Notes: generated by a model not told the origin, from the letters alone. DNA of 64,000 nucleotides from Diphasiastrum complanatum (GCA_029204225.1 CM055107.1:25315391-25379390); one strand, 5' to 3'; shown: positions 25,301-35,990, numbered from the stretch's first letter. A program made the numbers and translations.

Positions 25301-28300
25301 TTATGACCGGCTTTGCTACTATGCAGTCACAGATTGATTCTTTACAGCCTCATGGTCCTGGTAAAGCTCCTGTTTTTCCTACATTTGGGACTCCCCCTCC
25401 ATTTGGATTTCCATCTTCTTCTGCTAGTCAGCCTGGTGGTGGACCGTTCATTCCATCTAACCCACCTCCTGGTTTCTTTCCTCGTCCCCCCCTTCCTGAG
25501 CCACACTTTGCTCGAGACTTTCGTGATAGGGTACAGCTTGCTACCTATTCCGGTTCCTCCGACGGGAACTTATTAGAGAATTGGTTTGCTAAGCTTGACA
25601 CATATTTTCAAATTTACCCCAAGACTGATCCTCAGAAGATCCAGTTGGCTGCTTTACATTTAGATGGACGTGCCGCCACGTGGTGGCGAGTTTATAGAGT
25701 TGATCCTGATCGGGAAGGGCTCCATGTATGGCATACTTTTCGTCGTGACCTCCACCATGCTATGATTGATCCTCAGTGGCTTGACCGCCAACGTGATACA
25801 TTCCGTAGTCTCACTTAGACCAGTGATCTTGCTTCTTATACAAATCAGTTTATGGAGCTTTCTTATCTTTTCACAGATCTACAGCCCACTGCGCTTATTT
25901 CTCGTTACATTGCTGGGCTTCGTGGTGCTTTACGTTATGATGTTTCTTCCTTCCGTCCTACCACACTTGTTGAGGCTATGTCTCTTGCCAGTACTTTACA
26001 GCATAAGTACTCTGACACCCTTCCTTCCCGCTTCTCCCGACCCCGTCCTTCTGCTTCATCTTTTCCCGCTACGTTCACCCCTACATCGGCCCCTTCTGTT
26101 CCAGCTCTCTCCATTGCCCCTTAGCCTCCTCGTCCTCCGACTCCTCGACCTGCTTTTGTCCGACGTTACATGTCTGCAGAGTTCGCTGATCTTCAGCAGA
26201 AGCGTCTTTGCTTTCGTTGTAAGAGTCCTGACCATCTTGCCCGTGATTGCTGCCGGCCTCTCCCTACTACTACTGCTGTTTTTTACCATGAGGGCACTAC
26301 TCCAGATGATTCCGATATCTACATTCATATTTCTGATGAGCCTGACTTATCCTCTAAGCCTTCCCCTGATTTACTTCCTGCTACTTGCCATGCTCAGCTT
26401 GCCTATGCTACTTGGACAGGGCGTCCTGGTCCTCGCTCCATTCGGTTACGTGTGCGCATTACAAGTCGAGAGTATATTGCTTTAGTTGATACTGGTAGCA
26501 CTCATTCTTTTATTAGCAGTTATATCACTAGTCGGATCCGTGCTTCACCTGTTCCTGCTTCCCAGCCTCTCACAGTTGAGGTTGCCAGTTCTCATTCTTT
26601 TCCTAGTTCTCAAATGTTTTAGCGTTTACCATACCGCATTGGAGATTTCTCTGGACAGGCAGATCTTTACATTATCCCTATGGAGCGTTATGATCTTATC
26701 CTTGGTGCTGATTGGTTTGCATCTCTTGGAGCCGTTACACTGGACTTGACACAGCAGACATTGACATTTGTACATGATGCAGTTACACACTCACTTGTGG
26801 GCATTGATTCTCAGGGAGACTTCCAGTTGATTACTGGGAAGCAGTTTATTCGCAGCCTGCCAAAGGCTCATTGTGCTGCCTTATTATGTGTTCAGCGGGC
26901 AGTACCAATTCCTCCAGTTTCTACACCAGCAGCTGTTCCTCAGGTGATTTCTGACTTATTACATCAGTATGCTTTTGTCTTTTCAGAACCTACGACGCTA
27001 CCACCATTACGTGACGTGAACCATCATATTGATTTGCGTCCTGGTTCTGCTCCTCCCTCCCGTCCCCCTTATCGTATGTCTCGATCTGAGCGTGATGAGC
27101 TTGAGCTCCATATTACTGCCTTGTTAGATTAGGGTCTCATTGTTCCTAGTCACAGCCCTTTTGGTGCTCCTGTTCTCCTTATTAATAAGAAAGATGGTAC
27201 CAAACGCCTTTGTATTGATTATCGTGCTTTAAATAAGTTGACTATTCGTAATCAGTACCCTATTCCACACATGGATGACCTCTTTGACTAGCTCGGTACC
27301 TCTAAAATCTTTTCCAAGATAGACCTTCGTTCTGGATATTACCAAATCAGGATGCACCCTTCTGACGAACATAAGACTGCTTTCCGTACTCATCTTGGTT
27401 TATATGAATTTCGTGTGCTTCCATTTGGTGTTACTAATGGCCCTCCTACGTTCCAGAATGTGATGAATAACGTCTTACGTCCGCTTCTTGGTCATTGTGT
27501 CTTGGTTTATTTTGATGATATTCTTATTTTTAGTCAGTCTCTTGCTGAGCATGTTGCCCATCTTTCCTCAGTTTTTCAGTTACTTGTACACCACCAGTTA
27601 TTTGCTAAGTTGTCTAAATGTTCTTTTGCTGTTTCTGAGATCAAGTTTCTTGGTTTTCTTATTTGTAATGGTCACATTCGTCTGGACCCTTATAAGGTTC
27701 AGGCCATCCAGCCTATACCTACTGATATTCATCATGTTCGTATGTTTCTTGGGTTAGCCACTTACCTTCGTCGTCCAGTTCCTCATTTTGCCACTATCGC
27801 AGCTCCTCTTCATGCACTTTTGAAGAAGTCTAGTACTTTTCTGTGGACTCTTGATTGTCAGACAGCGTTTGATACTCTTCGTCGTGTTGTTGTTGATGCT
27901 GCCGTTATGTGTTTACCACAGTTTGATCAGAAGTTTCTTGTTGAGACTGATGCTAGTAATGTTGGTTTGGGTGCTTTACTTCGCCAGTCACAATGTATTA
28001 TTGCTTATGAGTCGCGTCGTCTTCGCTCTTATGAGCAAGGTTATTTTGTGCATGAGAAAGAGCTTCTTGCTATTATCTATGCTCTTAAGAAGTGGCGTCA
28101 TTATCTGTATCGAGTCCCATTTGACATTATTACTGATCACCAGTCTTTACGTTATCTGTTTTCTCAACGTGACCTTAGTGATCGTCAATTTCATTGGTTG
28201 CAGTTTTTACAGTCTTTTAATTTCTCCATATTGTATTGTCCTGGTCGTGCTAACACTGCTGCTGATGCATTATCTCGTCTTCCAGCTTTGTTAAATACAC

Positions 28301-31300
28301 TCGTTTCTACTATTCCTCCATGGTTTGATGCTCTACCTGCAGCATACCTTACATGTTCTGATTTTCGTGATGTTTATAGTTCTGCCCCACCTGTTTCGTC
28401 CAGTCCTCATCAGGTTTACTCCATTTTTGACAATCGTCTTTATCATTATAATTCTCTTTGTATCCCTAGTTCTTTGGGTATCCGTTCCCAGTTGTTGTCG
28501 GATGCTCATTCCTCTCCTGTTGGGGGTCACTTTGGTTTTCAGAAGTCTTATGCTCGTCTCAAAGACCATTTCTATTGGCCCTCTCTTCGATCTGAGCCTA
28601 CTATACTTATTCGTACCTGCCCTTTCTGTCTTCGTAATAAGTACTCCCGTTCTAAATCTGCTGGTTTGCTCCAGAGTTGGCCTATTCCTCATCGCCAGTG
28701 GACTAATATATCTATGGACTTTATCCTTGGCCTTCCCCATACCCAGCGTGGTCACGATTCATGTATGGTGGTAGTTGACAGGTTCTCAAAACAGGCACAT
28801 TTTATCCCAGTTCGCAGTACTATCATAGCAGAGCAGTGTGCACGTTTGTTCCTATCAGAGATTTTCCGCCTGCATGGATTTCCTCGTACTATCCTTTCTG
28901 ATCGGGATAGTAAGTTTACATCTATATTCTGGACAGAGCTTATGTGTATTTTGGATGTTCAGCTTTTTATGGGTTCTGCTTATCATTCTACTTCTGATGG
29001 GCAGTCTGAGGTCCTTAACAGGATCCTTGAGGATTGGGATCCTTGAGGATTGGGATCAACATTTATGTTTAGCAGAGTATAGCTATAATAGCTCTGTTAG
29101 TACCAGCACAGGTGTCTCTCCATTTTTATTATCTCATGGCTATGCACCTCTTTTACCTGGCATTCCTCTTCCTCCTGAGGATACACCTATTACACTTGCA
29201 TCTTTTCTATCAGGTGCTCGAGAGCTTGTTACTCGGGCCAGTTCTAATTTACAGCATGTTCAGCAGCGTTATCAAACCTCAGTTGATCGTCACCGCCGCC
29301 ATGTTGAGTTTCAGCTTGGAGATATGGTTTATCTACGCTTCCGGTTTGCAGGTCATCATTTTGTCCAGGGCCATGCTTCTACTGAGAAGCTTGCACCACG
29401 TTATTATGGGCCTTATCGCATTGTGGAGGTTCTTAGTCCAGTTACATATCGCTTACAGCTTCCTGCTTCCACACGCGCCTGTGATGTATTCCATGTCAAT
29501 CTATTGCGTGCTGCTATTGAGGATGACGCTCCTTGTGATGCTGAGTTTCCTACTGCTCCAGAGTTATTTCCATTTTTACCTGCTGCTATATTACAGGTCC
29601 GTCTATACCATAGTCGACGCCGCCGGCAGATTCAGTTTTTGGTCCAGTGGGATGGTCGTCCTATTGAGGAGGCTACATGGGAGCCTATTGATGTGTTTTA
29701 TCATACACCATTACTTGCAAATCAGGCTCGTGCTCTTGCTGCACTTGTTGATTCCTCTACATCAGATGTTCCTCTAGCTGTTGATGCACCAGGGCTTGCT
29801 GCTACTTGATCCGGTTATCTTTTCGGCAATTGGGTCTTTTTTTTGTGTCGGCGAGAGTTATGGACTCGGCTCATTACATTCGCCGCGTCCATTTACATTT
29901 ACAATTACTTTACTTTATGCATAAGCAGGCCTTGGGCCCTTTTTTATTCATTGGTGACATTCAGACTATATGGTTGGCCTTTGGCCTTATTATTCATTAT
30001 TAGGCCATTTGGACATATTACTGGAGAGTGGGGGCCTTCTTGGAGGGCGCACTATTATCCCTCCCAGTTGGGCCCTAGCCACTAGAAGCTTCCTTTTAGG
30101 GCTTCCTCTTGGCTATAAGTAGGGAAACTGTGTCATTTGTCATTCAGCTGATGATATTGATCTCTCTCTTTAGTGAGTGTCCATCTCTTTTCAGTTTCCT
30201 TATTGGCTTCCCGTTGTTGATGCAGTTGGGCTTTTTGGATACCTTTGTATGATGTCCCTATCTTTTGGGCTGATCCTCTACTAGCTTGGGCATTACGGAT
30301 ACCTTGGCATTCCTAGTTGCTGCTTGATCTTCTTCTGGTTCCTTGGCATTCTTGGTTGTTCCATATTGCTTGGTTTCTGATGACGCGGCCGAGATGTTCC
30401 CTTCGTCGCCATGATGTTGATCCTAAGTTGTTCCCTTTCTTACCAGCTGCCATTCACCAAGTTCGCCTTCACCATAGTCGACGCTGCCGACAGATTCAGT
30501 TTTTGATCCAATGGGATGGTCGTCCTGTTGAGGAGGCAACATGGGAGCCTATTGATGTGTTTTATCATACACCATTATTGGCAGATCAGGCTCGAGCCCT
30601 CATGGCTTTAGTTCTTTCCTCTACTATAGATATCATTGTAGATGTTCCCTCTACTTCATGATTCGGCTAGCTATGACTATTCTTTATTGTAGTATTTGCT
30701 AAGTATTTGCTTTACACAGTTATGATACTTTTGGGGTATCTGTTGTGACGACTTATGTCCTCTCCATCAGTATTTCCATTAGTTCGTGATTTTTCAGTAT
30801 TTAGCATGCTTACATTATTATTTTAGATAGTCAGTATGCTTGCTAGCCGGTGGAGGGCTTTGTTTTTTTGCAGGGGAGAGTTATGGACTTGGCTCATTAC
30901 ATTCGCCACGTCCATTCTTTTATTGTTATTATGCATAAGCAGGCTTAAGGGCCCTTTGTATTCATATACTGGCCTTGGGCCCTATTTGGTTATATTTTTA
31001 GGACTTGGTCACATTGATTTGAAGTGGGGGTCCTCCTATAGGGAGGGCGCACTATTTTCCCTCCAAATCCTTTTCCCTCCCTTTTTTGAATCCTCCATTT
31101 GATTCAGGGAGAGGGTATAAGTAGGGCATCATTGTATTCCTTTATTCAGTTTATGATGATTGCTCCGCTTTAGCCTCCTTAAGCATTCTCTTCCTGCTTT
31201 CTAAATTAAGTCCTACTTTCTAGCATAGCTAGTGAATCTTAGCTTGTAACTGGAAAGAGAGCCTTTCCACAACCAAATCAACTCAAAAAATTTGCAATAA

Positions 31301-34257
31301 ACAAAGAGCTGAAAGTAGGAGCACAAGATGTCTTTCAATCTGCAACCAAAGTGCCCAAAAGATAATGGAAAGATGGCTATCTTTCTGCAAAATAAAACTA
31401 GCTTCTTGAAAATTAGGTTAGCTTCGATTGAAGCCTACACCGAAACCTAATTAGGAAGCCAAATAGTGTGATCAACACACACTCCAATAGAGCCATTGAA
31501 AGCGCCCTACTGCTTGATGAGAATCTGCAAATTTCCAGCCACAAGTTGACCTAACCCTGAATAGGGTTTGCTGAATTTTGGGCGCCCTCCTACACAAATG
31601 CAAACCTAAAAACAAAAACAGCAAGATAAGGAGACACCACAACCAAAAATCAGTAGCAGATTTTTGGGCGCCCTCCTCCAAACAAAACTTGCTGAAAACT
31701 AGTTGCATAAAAATCAGATTTGAAATTCCGATTTTTGGGTGCCACAAATCGACTCAACCGACTATCGTCGAGCACCATCAAAAGACTATCCTGCCCCAAG
31801 ATCTCTGTTGGGCCCTCCTTCAACTTGAAAAGAGAGACAAAAGCTGATCCAAACTCCACTTGAAAAGATCAGCAGGATGCTGAAATTTCACAACAAAAAG
31901 CAGAGAAGCTCCTCTTCTAGTAGGGCGCCAGCATACAAGCTTGTTGCAGATCCGGTAGCTCTAATACCATGTAGGGAAGCAAGAGTCAAGTCACCAAGAT
32001 CTAGTTATCAATCAATCTCCACAAGAAACAAGAGAGAAGAGGCTGGGCGCCCAACTCTAAGAGAGAGAGAGAGAGAAAACAGCAACAAGAGCAATGGAGA
32101 GAAATGCTTAGCCAAACTGTAAAAATGAAATACACAATGAGCAAATCTAAGTACTCTACCTGGATGTGGCCAAATGCCACCAAACCCTAAAATTAACCAC
32201 TTACTAAATGTAGGGCACCTCCAAAAGTCAAGATAGGGCCCCTAAACAAAATTAGACCCCTAAGGACCCACGAGTCAGTACATGACCAAAATTGGGTCCA
32301 ACTGAACTTAAGACAAACTTAAGATGGCCTAAATAACTGAATACCCATGGTTACACAAATCTCGACCTTTTGGGTCAAAGTAACCTATGGATTAACTTTA
32401 GCATAGTCTAGGAATTTGAATAAAATGTTGTTGAACAAAAAACAGAAGTTTCCCATCTTGACCAAAGTTTGATTGGGCAATAAATCCACTTCTAGTATGT
32501 CAAAATGGAAAGAGAATGGAGCTTAACAATTGTAAAACAATAAAGAACAAGTAGATCCACTCAAATATTCAACAGAATAGTGTTGTAGACAAAATGTGAA
32601 CACACCCCCTTTCACCATGTTTTTGGTTTTGCAACAACGTTCTAAAGAGAACTTTAATCGATGTGTCATCAATTTCTACACATGTGCCTTTTCCATGTAG
32701 TTATTTCCAACTTTTGTTGGCAAAAATATGAAAAATGTGATTTGACCATGATGAAACGAATCCAACAATCCAAACAAAATGAATCAGAATCCTGTAGAGA
32801 AAACTAAAGCCAAAAAACATAACCTAAGTTGCATTAGAATGGCGTTCTGGAGGCATAGGGTTCTGGAATAAGTGTTCTGGACCACAGCGTTCCAGAACAT
32901 CGAAACCCGAAAAAAAAAAATAACAAAATTTTAAAAAAAATATACAATGAATCTCACAAGCATACCAAAAAGTTCATAAGGTTTCATATTTTATCTAATT
33001 TGAAAGGTTGCCATTTCCTTGCCATAAGCTTATGTATTGAATGGGTCGCAGGGAGGTAATGGCTGATAAAAATCATTGTACCCAACCAATTCATCATAAC
33101 ATTCAGGTGGTAGAATGTAAGATGGATCTCAAAGTTGATAGAACAGTGCTTTATGTCACTTCAAGTGGAGTATGTTGGTTCTGGTTTCAAATATGAGCTT
33201 ATCTTTGCATCATAAATCGTAAGAAGTTACAATGATCTTTCCCAAGCCAAAACACTAAAATGTTTGCATCACTTTATAACTCCACTCCACTCCACAAGTT
33301 CCTTCATTTTGCTACTAACATAACCACTCCCACATTCATTTCATTTGATTCATGGGCTCCACAAACCTTCAATCAAACTCAGACTCTTTTTGGACCCTAG
33401 AGTTTCTCCAACATTCTTGCCTTCCCATGTAAAAAGTCTCCTTCTCTGAATTTTTCACCTATGGCCCTAACAGATGGAAAGACAAAATTCAGTCAAGCTC
33501 TCTTTGGAAAGGTAATTTTACAATTTTGGCATTACTTTTGTTGAACTAGATTAATATACAGAGTCTTTTGCGCAGCCAAGCTGTATTTAATGTGACACAA
33601 GTACTCATCTGATTCACATAAAATAATTTCCAGTCAGACCAGATCAGAAAGAAATAAACTACAAGCTGTTCTAGATTAGATTACAAGGTTGCTTCTGATT
33701 CCATTACAAAGATACATAAAACAAGACTGTGTCATCCTCGAGAACAAATTTTGCCACGTTACAAAGGAAAAACCCTGGGGCACCTTGCTGTTAAATGCAT
33801 TACGTCCATAATGTACCCCTGATCCATAATAACAATGTTTATTCCAAAAAATGTACACTTAAACGATGTCCTGTTAGAAGAGCAAAATAACCGTTAAAAC
33901 ATCCTCAGCAATATTTTTATGCAGGATAACACGCTGCGATCTCTTTCTGGCCTTGGGATCGCTAACCTAGGGCAGAGGGATCCTCAAATCGCACCCTCAA
34001 ATCCCACAAAGCGCTTGGATCAGGGTTTTATCCTATACCAAACGCAGCAGTTGTAACAGCCCGGGAATTGATTAAAAATGGGAGTGAATGAAGCATACCT
34101 TAATATAAATAGCCTCGGCTGCGCTTTCTTCCTCACTCAGCACCCTTTTGCCGCTGCTGTAGGCTGCTCTACGAAGAAGAGATGAAACTGGATCGATTGA
34201 TGACGATGGAAGGCTGTGTGCGCTTGCAAGCCGACGGGCGATCGATCTGACTGCCAT
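22131..34257 (-). CDS. IF1-like mitochondrial F1Fo-ATP synthase inhibitor-domain protein with C-terminal membrane anchor
   Basis: There are three exons on the minus strand: 34257-34099, 23018-22980 and 22322-22131. Both introns are phase 0 and GT-AG, and the spliced product has 129 residues. Residues 1-35 ([15 protein letters not shown] and onward) form an Arg/Ser-rich mitochondrial presequence. [17 protein letters not shown] followed by [13 protein letters not shown] is the IF1-type Glu/Lys-rich helix, the part of IF1 that blocks F1-ATPase hydrolysis. The last exon has a Pro/Asp-rich linker, then [19 protein letters not shown], a clear single membrane segment, and a Lys/Glu-rich tail. Classic IF1 is soluble. 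From memory, plants also have an anchored IF1-like protein (Arabidopsis At2g27730 looks like this), so inner-membrane attachment is likely. Intron 2 is 657 bp. Intron 1 is 11,080 bp and contains several retroelements, all outside the exons. All frames are intact. Confidence 0.88.
22980..23018 (-). CDS. IF1-like gene, exon 2 (39-bp micro-exon)
   Basis: The exon has 13 codons, [13 protein letters not shown], between ttttgcag and gtagtt. It carries the core of the inhibitor helix and joins in frame to both neighbours. Confidence 0.88.
24103..24518 (+). repeat. 5' LTR of gypsy element A
   Basis: The LTR is 416 bp, starting GTTATGGACTCGG and ending CGTAAC (short GTTA/TAAC inverted ends). A TATAAGTA box at 24360-24367 is the likely promoter. 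The unit matches 29857-30173 and, more distantly, 30880-31250. Confidence 0.88.
24520..24532 (+). other. primer binding site, initiator-Met tRNA type
   Basis: TGGTATCAGAGCA starts two bases after the 5' LTR. It is complementary to the 3' end of plant initiator Met-tRNA, the usual primer for gypsy and copia reverse transcription. Confidence 0.9.
25195..29046 (+). pseudogene. gag-protease-RT-RNase H-integrase polyprotein of gypsy element A, five amber stops
   Basis: A single frame starts at ATG 25195 ([12 protein letters not shown]). Gag is followed by the zinc knuckle [14 protein letters not shown] (about 26215), protease [12 protein letters not shown], and reverse transcriptase with YFDDILIFS. 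Next are RNase H (VETDASN..LGALL), an HHCC integrase finger ([14 protein letters not shown] and CPFC) and an integrase core ([17 protein letters not shown]). The frame is broken only by TAG codons at 25816, 26122, 26620, 27130 and 27289, with no indels until 29038. There a 16-bp tandem duplication (29022-29053) plus an apparent deletion of the conserved region after SEVLNR shifts the frame. The gene is inactive as it stands. Confidence 0.92.
29054..29809 (+). pseudogene. integrase C-terminus and chromodomain of gypsy element A
   Basis: This frame follows the 16-bp duplication and begins [19 protein letters not shown]. It then carries the GPY/F-type module ([14 protein letters not shown]), DVFHVNLLR, and a C-terminal chromodomain with [14 protein letters not shown] and EATWEPI. 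Chromodomains direct integration toward modified histones in this gypsy lineage. The frame ends at TGA 29807-29809, about 50 bp before the 3' LTR. Confidence 0.9.
29857..30173 (+). repeat. truncated 3' LTR of gypsy element A
   Basis: Homologous to bases 1-317 of the 5' LTR, including a TATAAGTA box at 30113-30120. It stops abruptly after ctctctttag and unrelated sequence follows. Confidence 0.9.
30174..31250 (+). mobile_element. 3' end of a second gypsy copy (element B): chromodomain plus LTR
   Basis: After the breakpoint at 30173 the sequence resumes inside a related element. A chromodomain frame (about 30420-30661) contains [16 protein letters not shown] and EATWEPI, then a 3' non-coding stretch, a purine run aggggagag and an LTR at 30880-31250. 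Upstream of the chromodomain the sequence differs from element A, so B is a distinct subfamily. The A-B fusion has no matching target duplications at its outer ends (ctgca versus tggaa), as expected after recombination. Confidence 0.85.
30880..31250 (+). repeat. LTR of gypsy element B
   Basis: A 371-bp relative of the element A LTR. It shares the start GTTATGGACTTGGCTCATTAC, the promoter TATAAGTA (31126-31133) and the end GTAAC, but is considerably diverged in the middle. Confidence 0.85.
31251..31957 (-). other. likely leader region of a minus-strand LTR element
   Basis: This lies downstream, on the minus strand, of the primer site at 31958-31969. It has several GGGCGCCC-containing strings (about 31581, 31668, 31922) and no intact frame. 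The element is cut off at 31250 by the gypsy element. Confidence 0.4.
31958..31969 (-). other. minus-strand primer binding site
   Basis: The minus strand reads TGGTATTAGAGC directly after an LTR end CCCTACA. It matches the initiator-Met primer site with one C-to-T change. Confidence 0.7.
31970..32604 (-). repeat. minus-strand LTR, right edge inferred
   Basis: The left edge (TGTAGGGAAG on plus) is fixed by the primer site. The right edge is proposed at 32604, because the minus strand there reads AAAGGGGG then TGTGTTCAC, like a polypurine tract followed by an LTR start. It includes a short GA run (about 32060-32076). Only this one LTR was found. Confidence 0.45.
32605..34098. other. remainder of IF1-like intron 1
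   Basis: AT-rich. A small cluster of GTTCTGGA and its complement lies at about 32842-32902 (four copies). No coding frame or transposon end could be defined. Confidence 0.4.
34099..34257 (-). CDS. IF1-like gene, exon 1
   Basis: The exon has 53 codons from ATG 34257 to the donor AAG/gtatgc. It encodes the mitochondrial presequence and the start of the inhibitor helix. An in-frame ATG at 34398 exists, but the extra residues are hydrophobic and unlike the family; the start at 34257 gives a textbook presequence. Confidence 0.88.
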
Positions 34258-34440
34258 TGCGATTGAAATGCCGAGATTGTGCGAAATAGTTAAGGAATGC
34301 AATGCGAGCAGAAGCGAGAAGGTGACGAGAGTGGTTGTGAAATAGAGAAGAGCAGAGTAAAATAGGAAGAGTCGAGAGATGGATGGATCGTGAGACAATC
34401 GAGATGTTTCTTTTTCTCTCTTTTACTTTTTTGGTAAGGG

Positions 34441-35305
34441 ATGTTAGTTTTGGCCTTGTCCCATAAATGCCTCCCTTTTCACACTTTGCTTACTCAAGCA
34501 GGTTCATTTTTATATCTTATGGAGTGGTTTCGTTCTCAGGCTTTCACACATCTTTTTGATAATTCACCTTCCGATGTAGCTCGTCTTTTTTTTTGTCACA
34601 TGTTTCAGGCTGGTCTTCTTTTTTGTGCAGGCCCAGGTGTTGGTGCTTGTTGCACGGCCTATTATTCCACTTTTGTGTCTTCAAAGTTGTTTGTCATCGC
34701 TATTCAAGTTAATTTGGGGCTTACTTTGACGAAATGTTCTTGTGATCACCCTCTTGATTCTCTTATGACTCATTGCATGCGTTGTCCTTCTGGTGGAGAT
34801 CTCACCACGACTCATGATTCCATTTGTGATGTACTTGCACATGAATGCAGCTTTCATGTTGTTCGGGAGCAAACTCACATCTTGTCTGTGTCTGATTCGC
34901 AGTCGTTTAGTCGTCCGGTTGACTTTGTTTTCTCGCACAAGGGGTGCACCCTTGGGAATGTTGTTATTGTTGATCATTCACGGCCAGACCTCCTTCGTCG
35001 AGCTTCCACTACCCAAAGTGTTGATGCTTCTCATGCAGCTCAAGATAAAGAGCCAGATTATTGTCATCACACTCTTGGAAAAGACTTTATTGTCATCACA
35101 CTCTTGGAGAAGACTTTATGATTATCATCAACAAGTTTCTACCACTTTAGAACGCATTCAAGCACTTGCAATATTTCGACGTGTCGTAGTTGCAGGAACG
35201 GCTGCTTTTCGGCTACTTAAACTTTCAACTATAGTGACTACAACATGCAATAGGCTTTCAATAGCTACTTTGTGGGATTTTTGGTTTGCTATAGTTGATG
35301 TATAG
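34441..35305 (+). pseudogene. retroelement C-terminal fragment, restriction-like endonuclease type
   Basis: The frame from 34441 gives SPSDVARLFFCHMFQAG and GPGVGACC, then a Cys/His cluster (CSCDHPLDS, MRCPSGGD, THDSICDV). Next are REQTHIL and SRPVDFVF with GNVVIVDHSRPDL. The order Cys-Cys-His-Cys then R-P-(V)-D and a downstream Asp resembles the restriction-like endonuclease that follows reverse transcriptase in some non-LTR elements; I recall similar plant frames but cannot search. A 29-bp tandem duplication (35060-35117) shifts the frame, and the coding sense continues to 35305 in another frame. It starts about 180 bp upstream of the IF1-like start codon, on the opposite strand. Confidence 0.5.
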
Positions 35306-35555
35306 TATCTCAATTCGCTTTATGGCCTTTATACTTTTTACATGCATTCCTTGTACTCCGATGGGTTTTTCCATCTTATCAATGAAAATAAGAAGTTTCT
35401 TCAACTTAGTCAAGGATGATTGTTCATGAACTTAAAATAAAAGTGAGAAAAACAAGTGACTCTTGGAAAGATAACTAATCCACATTAAGGGTGGTTTCAG
35501 AGTAGGGACAAGTCTTTTTGTTTGCCCCTTTGACTTGCCACCCATTTTTTGAATT

Positions 35556-35990
35556 TTGGCAAGTGAGTTAATGAGTCATCAAAACTACATTGCTTGGCAA
35601 GTCCTAAATCTAAAATGGAGTCCTCCCATTGGTCCAGGGAGAGTGGTCCCCTCGCCCCTTTTCATACTTAGCTTTAGTTGCCACTATGTGGTACAACCTT
35701 TTGTGCCTCCCTTCGAATCTTTGACAAATCAGCGACTAGCTTTTCAGAAGACTATTTTGGAGCATCTTCATTCTTATTCCTTCGGTCAACTTATCAATGA
35801 TTCACCTTCTGATGTAGTTCGAGCTCGTCTTCTTTCTTGTGCTGGTCCAAGTGCAGGGGCTTGGTTGGTTGCACGTCCAGTTCTTCCACTCTTGCGACTC
35901 ACAATGATTTGTTTATAACTGCCCTTCGAACCAGATTGGGACTTCCACATCCAATGTTCTTCTTTATTCAAACTTGAATGAAATGAAAAA
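35556..35990 (+). pseudogene. second fragment of the same retroelement family
   Basis: The frame at 35556-35918 contains FGQLINDSPSDVVRARLLS, CAGPSAGAWLVARPVLPL and, after a small frameshift, LFITALRTRLGLPHP-like residues. This matches the part just upstream of the Cys/His cluster in the neighbouring fragment, in better preserved form. It ends before the Cys/His cluster. The two fragments are separate copies, not one gene. Confidence 0.5.

Larger units (their letters stand above)
24103..30173 (+). mobile_element. Ty3/gypsy chromovirus with truncated 3' LTR (element A)
   Basis: The 5' LTR is 24103-24518. The primer site follows at 24520, then a C/T-rich leader, one long gag-pro-pol frame (25195-29046) and a shifted integrase end/chromodomain frame. 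A 3' LTR begins at 29857 but is homologous only up to 30173. Over the 317 shared bases the two LTRs differ at about five sites, all A/G transitions, so the insertion is fairly recent. The missing 3' LTR end is replaced by the 3' part of a second related element. It sits in intron 1 of the IF1-like gene, on the opposite strand. Confidence 0.9.

Noticed and set aside
25313-29777. Long Leu/Val-rich frames overlapping gypsy A in other frames
   Set aside because: Shadows of the gag-pol frame in T-rich sequence; no domain content.
31251-31263. tggaaagagagcc after the element B LTR resembles a primer site (10 of 13)
   Set aside because: Three mismatches in the core and no gypsy leader after it; more likely flanking sequence.
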